Source: Lachnospiraceae bacterium
GTDB lineage: Bacteria > Bacillota > Clostridia > Lachnospirales > Lachnospiraceae
Direction of reading: 5' to 3'
Assembly: GCA_017538995.1 (NCBI GenBank)
Contig: JAFYHV010000011.1
Span: 1 to 43,293, forward strand
DNA length: 43,293 bases
Shown: one piece after another, positions 31,941 to 38,786 of the stretch
Layout of the letters: each line of letters starts with the position of its first letter
Numbering within the stretch: position 1 is the stretch's first letter
Translations under genes and position numbers: made by a program
The notes under the pieces: generated by a model
What the model was told of the DNA's origin: nothing
Seen by the model: the letters and a program-made list of their open reading frames with translations, nothing else
Database searches by the model: none

Positions 31941-34311
31941 TCTTCTTTTCCCTCAGATTGTAGTCTGTGTCTTCGTGAATAATGGAAAGCATAATATCCG
32001 CATACTTCGGATCAAACTGCGTTCCTTTTCCGTTTTCGATTTCCTGAAGTATTACATTCTGGTCAAGAACATCTCTGTAACTTCTGTAACTTGACATTGC
32101 ATCATAAGCATCGGCAACGGCGATAATCTTCGCAAACTCTCCGATATCGTCTCCTGCAAGGCCTTCGGGATAACCCTTTCCGTCAAAGCGTTCGTGGTGG
32201 CATTTTGCACCGAGCGCAAGGTTCGGATCTTCTTTTATGTTGTCAAGTATCTTGGCACCCATCGCAGGATGCTGTTTGATAATTTCGTATTCATCGTCGT
32301 TTAATTTGTCGGGCTTGTTGATTACGGCATCGGGAATACCGATTTTTCCTATATCATGTAAAAGACCCATGATATAAATCTCTTCCTGATCCTTTTCCGA
32401 AAATCTTGCTCTCTTGGCAATTTCTCTGGAATAATCAGCAACTCTCTGCGAATGACCGTTGGTGTAATTGTCTTTTGTATCGATAGCAACAGCCAGCGAT
32501 TCCACGAGATGAAGGAAGAGATTTCTGTTCTCTCTGGTCTTTTCTTCAACTTCTTTGGAAAGCTGTTTCTGAAGTGTCAAAAGTTCGAGAATATGGCTTA
32601 CTCTTAAGCGGAGGATTTCAGGCACAAAAGGCTTTTTGATAAAATCCATCGCACCCATCGAAAGTCCCTTGCTTTCTGCCTCGCTGGTTTCGTCTGCGGT
32701 AAGGAAAAGTACGGGAACATTGGATGCCTCGCAGTCTTTTTTCCTTAATTTCGAAAGGGTTTCAAATCCGTCCATTTCAGGCATTTTTATGTCTAAAAGA
32801 ATTAAGTCGGCGTTGGTTCCCGGAGTGTCAAAATAATCAAGCAATGCCTGTCCGGACTTAAGCGCAATTACATGTATTCCGCTCATGCTCAAGGCTTTGC
32901 CCGCCACCTGTAAATTGAGAACGTCATCGTCAACAATGATTACTTTTTTCTCTTTTTTGACGGTGGATATAAAATTGTTGTCCCCTACAAATTCGGTTTC
33001 GTAGGATACGGCTAAGTCGTTCTCATAATTTTCGTGCCATCTGGTAATGATGTGCTCAAGCACGGTACCTGTTGAGTCTTCCCTTACATCGGTAAGGAAT
33101 ACAAAATACTGATTGTATCTGTTACGCATGAGAATGTCGGATTTACGAAGCGATTTTCTGACATGATTGCCGAATTCATCGCACGCATCCTTAAATACAA
33201 CATCACTCATATCGCCTTTTTTACTAAGGGTAAAAAGAATCTTGCAGGCACCTAAATGATGGCGGAGTATGTATCTTATAACATATCTGTAAACATGTGC
33301 AAAAGCTTCGGCATCCAGCTGAAGAGCCACATTGGGAATCGTTCTTTCTCCGAGTATTTCCGAAATCGTTTTGATATCGGGCTCGGGAGAATTCATTTCG
33401 TCTTCGGAGAATAATTCCGAATTGAACAGATTATACCCGTGTTTACCGTTTTTCTTAACTTTGTAAAGGGATTTGTCGGCAAGTTTTAAAAGTGAATTGT
33501 AATCATTGCCGTGTCTGGGAACAAAGACAGCTCCCACGGAAGCTCCCAGAGGAATGCTCATATCCGCACCCATCAGGCTTTTTGCAGATTTTATGAGCTT
33601 TTCATTCAGATTTTTGGTAATCGAAGCCACACCTTCTTCTGTTTCGACGCCGTTGCAGAATGCAACAAATTCATCACCGCCGATACGGCCGCATTTGCTG
33701 CCTGCGGGGATTGAATCGCGGATGATCTGGGCAAAGGAGATTAAGACCTCGTCACCCATATCATGTCCGTAAATATCATTTACGAGTTTGAACGAATCAA
33801 GGTCAATCATCATAAGAGCACCGACTGATCCTACACAGAGTGAAGGCATCTGCGCATTGGTTGCGGCTTTGTTTAAAAAGCCTGTAAGCTTGTCGGTAGT
33901 AGCCTCGGTTTTTAAGTTGTTCATTTCCTTCTGAACGGAAACTACATTATCGATTCTTTTAAGAAGGACTTCGGGATTGAAGGGTTTTCTGATGTAATCG
34001 GATACACCCATTTCAAAGCCCTTGGTCTCTGTATTTGTATCTTCGTCAGCGGTTAAGAAAATAACGGGAATTTCTCTGATTCCTTTTTCCTTTTCCATCT
34101 CACGAAGGCATTTCAGAGTTTCAAAACCGTCCATTTCAGGCATCTTGATATCAAGCAGAATAAGATCGGGAATGCCTTTGTCTTTAATATAATCAAGCAG
34201 AAGAGCTCCGGATCTTAACGCGGTAACTCTCATGTTGTTTTTGCTTAAGATATGTCCCGCCATCTGAAGATTGGCAGTATCGTCGTCAACTACAATAATC
34301 CATCTGGTCAT
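31930..34311 (-). CDS. REC-GGDEF-degenerate GGDEF-REC-HD-GYP cyclic-di-GMP protein
   Basis: The frame opens at TTG 34329, but ATG 34311 preceded by GAGAGGG is the likely start. In 34329 numbering, receiver 1 (8-130, Asp60) leads to a GGDEF domain with intact motif at 217-221; the I-site position upstream reads Ala-Gly-Ser-Lys, so product inhibition there is unlikely. A second GGDEF-like fold (about 335-445) has Arg-Tyr-Asn-Gln-Tyr (404-408) instead of GGDEF but keeps Arg395-x-x-Asp398 at I-site spacing. Receiver 2 (460-585, Asp513) and an intact HD-GYP phosphodiesterase (His-Asp 658-659, His-His-Glu-Arg-Phe-Asp-Gly-Lys-Gly-Tyr-Pro 711-721) complete it. It can potentially both make and break c-di-GMP under control of two phosphorylation inputs. 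No membrane segment is present. Confidence 0.93.
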   Translation of the reverse strand: MTRWIIVVDDDTANLQMAGHILSKNNMRVTALRSGALLLDYIKDKGIPDLILLDIKMPEMDGFETLKCLREMEKEKGIREIPVIFLTADEDTNTETKGFEMGVSDYIRKPFNPEVLLKRIDNVVSVQKEMNNLKTEATTDKLTGFLNKAATNAQMPSLCVGSVGALMMIDLDSFKLVNDIYGHDMGDEVLISFAQIIRDSIPAGSKCGRIGGDEFVAFCNGVETEEGVASITKNLNEKLIKSAKSLMGADMSIPLGASVGAVFVPRHGNDYNSLLKLADKSLYKVKKNGKHGYNLFNSELFSEDEMNSPEPDIKTISEILGERTIPNVALQLDAEAFAHVYRYVIRYILRHHLGACKILFTLSKKGDMSDVVFKDACDEFGNHVRKSLRKSDILMRNRYNQYFVFLTDVREDSTGTVLEHIITRWHENYENDLAVSYETEFVGDNNFISTVKKEKKVIIVDDDVLNLQVAGKALSMSGIHVIALKSGQALLDYFDTPGTNADLILLDIKMPEMDGFETLSKLRKKDCEASNVPVLFLTADETSEAESKGLSMGAMDFIKKPFVPEILRLRVSHILELLTLQKQLSKEVEEKTRENRNLFLHLVESLAVAIDTKDNYTNGHSQRVADYSREIAKRARFSEKDQEEIYIMGLLHDIGKIGIPDAVINKPDKLNDDEYEIIKQHPAMGAKILDNIKEDPNLALGAKCHHERFDGKGYPEGLAGDDIGEFAKIIAVADAYDAMSSYRSYRDVLDQNVILQEIENGKGTQFDPKYADIMLSIIHEDTDYNLREKKNEE

Positions 34312-34325
34312 AAAATAGTACCCTC

Positions 34326-35303
34326 TCAATAAAGTGTTACTTTAACTATTCCCCTCTCAAACGCAGGTTTTGCGGTTACCTGCACCGCGTTTTCGTTTAT
34401 TTTGTCTCTGTGATAAAAATGTATGTGTCCGGCTAAAAGAAGTTTTACCGGCCCGTCGTCTTCCGAAGCAAATGATATAAGGTGGTTTGTGGCACCCTTC
34501 GGGTAAACCGCTCCGTCTCCCATTAAGACTCTGGACTGTCCGTATTCATCGCCACCCCAGATTTCGTTGGTTCTCTCAACAATGTCCGTCTCTTCGTAAA
34601 GAGGTAAAATCGGGACATGCTCGGCTATGATTACTTCTTTGCCTTTTTCTTTTAATGTTTGAATTGCATCTACGGTCTCGTCGCAGACCTGGTTGTTGTA
34701 ATCGTCTAAAAGAAGTATGGCAAAATCGTCATATTCTTTTATCTGACAGCCTTCTTTTACTTCATTTAACGAATCGTATCTTGTGAAGTAATCCTCATAG
34801 GCTTTCTCGCTGAAATACTCGCTTCCGTATGCAAAATCATGGTTTCCCATGATGAAAAGATACGGGCATTCAAGTTTTCCGATTTCTTTTTCTATATATT
34901 CAATCGAGGCATAGGTGGCTTCATCCGCCATGTCTCCGCCGAATATCACAAGGTCGGGGTTTTCTTTTTTCACATAATCCATGACTATGGAAAAGTTCTT
35001 TTCCGAACCCTTTGAATCGCGCTCGAATTCCTTATACCTGCTATCGCAGATGTCTTTTACGTCCGCATCTCTCTTGTCACAGAGGCATATGTGGGCGTCG
35101 GCTATAAAAACAATCGTAAAAGGTTCTTCGAGCCCCTCGATATCTATTTTTTCTTCATAAACGGTAACTTCTTTGTTCGAAAGAGCCTTGATTTTGTTAA
35201 CGGCTCTTTTAGGAATGTCAAAATGCACCAGTAGCACGCAAATCATGATAAGCAGGGCAATTACCGGCAGAATCACCGTTATTATTTTTCTTTTACCAGT
35301 CAT
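34326..35303 (-). CDS. membrane-anchored calcineurin-like metallophosphoesterase
   Basis: This 325-residue protein has one N-terminal membrane helix (about 8-28) and then a phosphoesterase domain. The metal-binding motifs appear in order: Asp69-x-His71, Gly-Gly-Asp-Met-Ala-Asp, Gly-Asn-His-Asp-Phe, a His in Ala-Glu-His-Val-Pro, and Gly-His-Ile-His-Phe-Tyr-His. The domain should lie outside the membrane. The substrate is unknown: related proteins hydrolyse lipid-linked or nucleotide phosphates (UDP-diacylglucosamine hydrolases and cyclic nucleotide diesterases share this fold). It is the first gene of the signalling operon, from the promoter at 35360-35389, and ends 14 bases before the next start. 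Confidence 0.88.
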   Translation of the reverse strand: MTGKRKIITVILPVIALLIMICVLLVHFDIPKRAVNKIKALSNKEVTVYEEKIDIEGLEEPFTIVFIADAHICLCDKRDADVKDICDSRYKEFERDSKGSEKNFSIVMDYVKKENPDLVIFGGDMADEATYASIEYIEKEIGKLECPYLFIMGNHDFAYGSEYFSEKAYEDYFTRYDSLNEVKEGCQIKEYDDFAILLLDDYNNQVCDETVDAIQTLKEKGKEVIIAEHVPILPLYEETDIVERTNEIWGGDEYGQSRVLMGDGAVYPKGATNHLISFASEDDGPVKLLLAGHIHFYHRDKINENAVQVTAKPAFERGIVKVTLY

Positions 35304-35359
35304 AATTTATAAGCGTTTTTCTCTGTTTTTTCTGCCAACCGTAAAAAAGGTTACCCTTT

Positions 35360-35389
35360 ATGATAACAAATTTGTCCATTGAATGTCAA
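35360..35389 (-). promoter_or_regulatory. promoter of the four-gene signalling operon
   Basis: Minus-strand TTGACA (35389-35384), 18-base spacer, TATCAT (35365-35360). The start of transcription would be near 35353, giving a leader of about 50 bases before ATG 35303, whose ribosome binding site is weak. Confidence 0.65.
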
Positions 35390-35443
35390 TTGTAGGACTA
35401 ACCATAAAAAAGGGCCTAAAGATGTGAAAAATAACGGCTAAAA

Positions 35444-35480
35444 TAAAAAAGTATCCGGCTCCCTCGCGGGTGTCGGACAC
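35444..35480 (-). terminator. terminator of the glgP-lipoprotein unit
   Basis: On the minus strand GTGTCCG and CACCC pair with GGG and CCGGATAC around a short loop (35451-35480), followed by six U residues (35450-35445). The hairpin sequence resembles the one at 14910-14946. Confidence 0.78.
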
Positions 35481-35507
35481 TTTGAAATATCTGATATTAA
35501 ATTTACC

Positions 35508-35714
35508 TTAGGTTGCACTTTCCTCTGCATCGGCAACTGACAGAATTACATCTGCTTCAGGTGCTTCTTCATTAGATTCAGCCACAGTTTGTGATTCCCT
35601 GAGACTGTCCAAAAATGATTCGGACTGCGGAGGTCCGTAAACACAGCCGTTAAGGTTGAGTGCTGCGGAGAAGATTGCTGTGGCTACTACTGCTTTTTTA
35701 ACTTCTTTCTTCAT
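35508..35714 (-). CDS. small lipoprotein with Cys-Val-Tyr-Gly-Pro-Pro N-terminus
   Basis: The start is ATG 35714 (Met-Lys-Lys-Glu-Val-Lys-Lys), with AAGGAGGG seven bases upstream, giving 68 residues. A short signal peptide ends in a lipobox (Leu-Asn-Gly-Cys), so the mature protein would be a lipid-anchored peptide of about 46 residues that starts Cys-Val-Tyr-Gly-Pro-Pro and continues as an acidic, Ser/Glu/Ala-rich chain. Tiny lipoproteins with a Tyr-Gly-Pro-Pro stretch recur in Lachnospiraceae, but I know of no function. It follows glgP by about 30 bases with no terminator between, so it is probably co-transcribed, although no metabolic link is evident. Confidence 0.78.
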   Translation of the reverse strand: MKKEVKKAVVATAIFSAALNLNGCVYGPPQSESFLDSLRESQTVAESNEEAPEADVILSVADAEESAT

Positions 35715-35743
35715 AATAACCCTCCTTTTCCCCACTATACTCC

Positions 35744-38488
35744 TTACAGTGTTACGTGGTCAAGATGCCAGATTTCGTCAACATACTGCTTGATGGTACG
35801 GTCTGATGTGAACTTGCCTGAACAAGCAACGTTCATCATTGCCATATATGCCCATCTCTTCTTATCCATGTAAGCTTCTTCAACTCTCTTCTGAGCTGCA
35901 GCGTAGGACTTGAAGTCTTTTAAGATGAAGTATGTATCAGCCTTGCTGGTGCTAAGTGTATTAAGAAGTGAGTTGTAAAGCGGTCTGAAGAGCTCTGTAT
36001 CTTCGGAATATGTTCCATTGATAAGCTGCATGAGAACCTTTCTTACATCGGGATCGTTGTTGAAGATTTCCATGGGATCGTATCCGCCGTAGTTCTCGAA
36101 ACGGATAACTTCGTCCGATGAAAGACCGAAGATAAATGCATTGTCTTCGCCTACTTCTTCAACGATTTCAACGTTTGCACCGTCCATTGTACCGATTGTT
36201 ACAGCGCCGTTTAACATGAACTTCATGTTACCGGTTCCCGAAGCTTCCTTGGATGCAGTGGAAATCTGCTCGGAAACGTCTGCTGCCGCAAAGATAATCT
36301 CTGCGTTTGATACTCTGTAGTTCTCTATAAATACAACCTTAATCTTTCCGTCAATGGACTTGTCGTTGTTGACAACGTCTGCTACGGAATTGATAAGTTT
36401 GATTGTAAGTTTGGCATTTCTGTATCCTGCCGCAGCTTTTGCACCGAAGATGAATGTTCTGGGATAGAATTCCATCTCGGGATGTTCTTTGATTTCATTG
36501 TAAAGATACATGATGTGAAGAATGTTAAGTAACTGTCTCTTGTACTCATGAAGTCTCTTTACCTGAACGTCAAAGATTGATCTGGGATCTACGTCGATTC
36601 CGTTATGCTCTTTTATGTACTTAGCAAGTCTTACCTTGTTCTTGTACTTAATGTTCATGAACTCGGCCTGAGCTTTTTTGTCGGTAGCATAAACCTTTAA
36701 GCCCTTAATCTTGGGAAGGTCTGTAATCCATTCGTCTCCGACATGCTCTGTTACCCAGTCTGCAAGAAGAGGATTTCCGTGAAGAAGGAATCTTCTCTGG
36801 GTAATACCGTTGGTCTTGTTGTTGAACTTGTTCGGGAACATTTCATAGAAATCCTTAAGTTCCTGGTTTTTAAGAATTTCTGTATGAAGTCTTGCAACAC
36901 CGTTTACGGAGTAACCTGCAACGATTGCAAGATGTGCCATTTTAACCTGTCCGTCGTAAACGATTGCCATCTTTGCGATTTTATCCTTGTTGCCGGGATA
37001 TTTTGCTTCGATTTCGGCAATGAATCTTCTGTTGATTTCTTCCACGATCTGATAGATTCTGGGAAGTAATCTTGAGAAGAGTTCGATGGGCCATTTTTCA
37101 AGGGCTTCAGCCATGATTGTATGGTTGGTGTAAGCACAGGTTCTGGTTGTTACTTTCCAAGCCTCATCCCATGTAAGATAATACTCGTCCATAAGTATTC
37201 TCATAAGTTCTGCGATAGCAACTGTGGGATGTGTATCGTTTAACTGGAAGGTAACCTTCTCATAAAACTTCTTTATGTCTTTATGATTTCTCATATATTT
37301 CGCAACAGCTTCCTGAACCGATGCGGAAATAAAGAAATACTGCTGTTTAAGTCTTAATTCCTTGCCTGCATAATGGTTGTCGTTGGGGTATAAAACTTCA
37401 ACGATGTTTCTTGCAAGGTTTTCCTGCTCAACGGCTTTCTGATAATCACCCTTGTCAAAAGAATCAAGTCTGAAGCAGTCAACGGGTTCTGCATCCCAGA
37501 TACGAAGTGTATTTACGATGCCGTTGCCGTAACCTACGATTGGATGATCGTAAGGAACTGCCTTTACTGCCTGATAGCCTTCCTGATAGTAGTGATTTCT
37601 GCCCTTTTCGTCTGTTCTGACAGATACATATCCGCCAAAACGAACTTCCTTGGTATATTCGGGACGACGAAGTTCGAAAGGATTTCCGTTATCAAGCCAG
37701 TTGTCGGGAACTTCTACCTGGAAACCGTCGCGGATTTCCTGCTTGAACATACCGTATCTGTATCTGATACCGCAGCCGTAAGCTGAATATCCGAGAGTTG
37801 CAAGTGAATCAAGGAAGCATGCTGCAAGACGTCCAAGGCCACCGTTACCGAGAGCTGCGTCGGGCTCCTGGTCTTCGATGACATTAATGTCAACACCGAG
37901 TTCCTCGAGTGCATCTTTTGCATCCTTGTAAGCCATTAAGTTAATCATGTTGTTGCCGAGTGCTCTTCCCATAAGGAATTCCATTGAGAGATAGTAAACC
38001 GTCTTGGGATCTGTCTCTTCGTACGCTTCCTGGGTCTTCATCCAGTAATCGACAATCTGATCTTTGATAGCATAGGAAACGGCCTGGAATACCTGCTGAG
38101 GTGTGGCCTCTTCCATGTTCTTTCTGTAAAGTGTTCTTACATTGTAAAGGACACTTCTTTTAAATAATTCTTTATCAAATGTAATTGTAGGCTTTTTAGC
38201 CTTGGGAATCTTAACTTTCTTAGGCTCTGCCTTAACTGCCTTGGTAGCGGTCTTCTTTGCAGGTGCCTTTGCTGTTGTCTTTGCTGCAGTCTTTTTAGCG
38301 GGAGCTTTTGCAGTTGTCTTTGCTGCAGGTTTTGCTGCTGCCTTGGTTGTTTTAGCTGCGGGCTTTACTGCTGTTTTCTTAGCCGGAGCCTTAGCTGTTG
38401 TTTTTGTTGTAGTTTTAGTTGTAGTCTTCTTGTCGGTAGTGGTCTTCTTAGCAGTTGACTTTGCAGTTGTCTTTTTTGTTGCTGCCAT
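35744..38488 (-). CDS. glgP: glycogen/maltodextrin phosphorylase with Lys/Ala/Thr-rich N-terminal tail
   Basis: GlgP releases glucose 1-phosphate from glycogen or maltodextrin ends, using pyridoxal phosphate. The phosphorylase core begins near residue 105 and shows Asp-Ala-Ala-Leu-Gly-Asn-Gly-Gly-Leu-Gly-Arg-Leu-Ala-Ala-Cys-Phe, Asn-Asp-Thr-His-Pro and the PLP-lysine segment Gly-Thr-Gly-Asn-Met-Lys-Phe-Met. The first 100 residues are made almost only of Lys, Ala, Thr and Pro in imperfect repeats (Lys-Thr-Thr-Ala-Lys-Ala-Pro-Ala-Lys-Lys), like histone H1 tails; the usual enzyme lacks this. ATG 38488 is chosen because GGAGG lies 11 bases before it, while the in-frame TTG 38497 is only two bases from the same GGAGG. 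No terminator separates it from the lipoprotein gene downstream. Confidence 0.95.
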   Translation of the reverse strand: MAATKKTTAKSTAKKTTTDKKTTTKTTTKTTAKAPAKKTAVKPAAKTTKAAAKPAAKTTAKAPAKKTAAKTTAKAPAKKTATKAVKAEPKKVKIPKAKKPTITFDKELFKRSVLYNVRTLYRKNMEEATPQQVFQAVSYAIKDQIVDYWMKTQEAYEETDPKTVYYLSMEFLMGRALGNNMINLMAYKDAKDALEELGVDINVIEDQEPDAALGNGGLGRLAACFLDSLATLGYSAYGCGIRYRYGMFKQEIRDGFQVEVPDNWLDNGNPFELRRPEYTKEVRFGGYVSVRTDEKGRNHYYQEGYQAVKAVPYDHPIVGYGNGIVNTLRIWDAEPVDCFRLDSFDKGDYQKAVEQENLARNIVEVLYPNDNHYAGKELRLKQQYFFISASVQEAVAKYMRNHKDIKKFYEKVTFQLNDTHPTVAIAELMRILMDEYYLTWDEAWKVTTRTCAYTNHTIMAEALEKWPIELFSRLLPRIYQIVEEINRRFIAEIEAKYPGNKDKIAKMAIVYDGQVKMAHLAIVAGYSVNGVARLHTEILKNQELKDFYEMFPNKFNNKTNGITQRRFLLHGNPLLADWVTEHVGDEWITDLPKIKGLKVYATDKKAQAEFMNIKYKNKVRLAKYIKEHNGIDVDPRSIFDVQVKRLHEYKRQLLNILHIMYLYNEIKEHPEMEFYPRTFIFGAKAAAGYRNAKLTIKLINSVADVVNNDKSIDGKIKVVFIENYRVSNAEIIFAAADVSEQISTASKEASGTGNMKFMLNGAVTIGTMDGANVEIVEEVGEDNAFIFGLSSDEVIRFENYGGYDPMEIFNNDPDVRKVLMQLINGTYSEDTELFRPLYNSLLNTLSTSKADTYFILKDFKSYAAAQKRVEEAYMDKKRWAYMAMMNVACSGKFTSDRTIKQYVDEIWHLDHVTL

Positions 38489-38515
38489 GTTTTCCAAATC
38501 CTCCGTTTTATATTG

Positions 38516-38547
38516 TCGGACATTTATCCCAAATACATATCGTCCGA
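38516..38547. promoter_or_regulatory. inverted repeat in the glgP leader region
   Basis: TCGGAC (38516-38521) and GTCCGA (38542-38547) flank a 20-base A/T-rich spacer upstream of the glgP ribosome binding site. It could be an operator, but no clean -35/-10 pair is visible here. Confidence 0.25.
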
Positions 38548-38570
38548 TTTTAGCAATTATTTAACATGTT

Positions 38571-38777
38571 AAGGGACGGTTCTTTAAAGGCTTTCTTCGG
38601 GAGCCGACCGTATGATGCACAAGCGGGTAATATAAATGCGTCGGTACTTAGTGAGACAAGCACAAAGTGCGAAGTCGAACTTAGTATCCGCTACGTATTT
38701 ATCTTAGCGAGAGCGTGCCCGCGGTGTATCGTGCGGTCGGCTCCCGAAAGTACCCCCTAAAGGAACCGTCCCCCCTT
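38571..38777. repeat. about 207-bp imperfect palindrome with GGGACGGTTC ends (MITE/REP-like)
   Basis: The left end GGGACGGTTCTTTAAAGG is mirrored by CCTAAAGGAACCGTCCC on the right. Further in, CTTCGGGAGCCGACCG pairs with CGGTCGGCTCCCGAAAG, AAGCGGG with CCCGC, and ATAAATGCGT with ACGTATTTAT; the centre holds GCACAAAGTGC. The whole stretch can fold as one long hairpin. It contains no convincing gene and no transposase. The start and end motif resembles palindromic repeats that are scattered in clostridial genomes; mobilisation in trans is inferred. It separates ileS from glgP and may terminate ileS transcripts. Confidence 0.75.
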
Positions 38778-38786
38778 ATACAATTT

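Noticed and set aside
38566-38760. 64-residue open frame within the palindromic element
   Set aside because: No ribosome binding site, and the sequence is explained by the inverted repeat.
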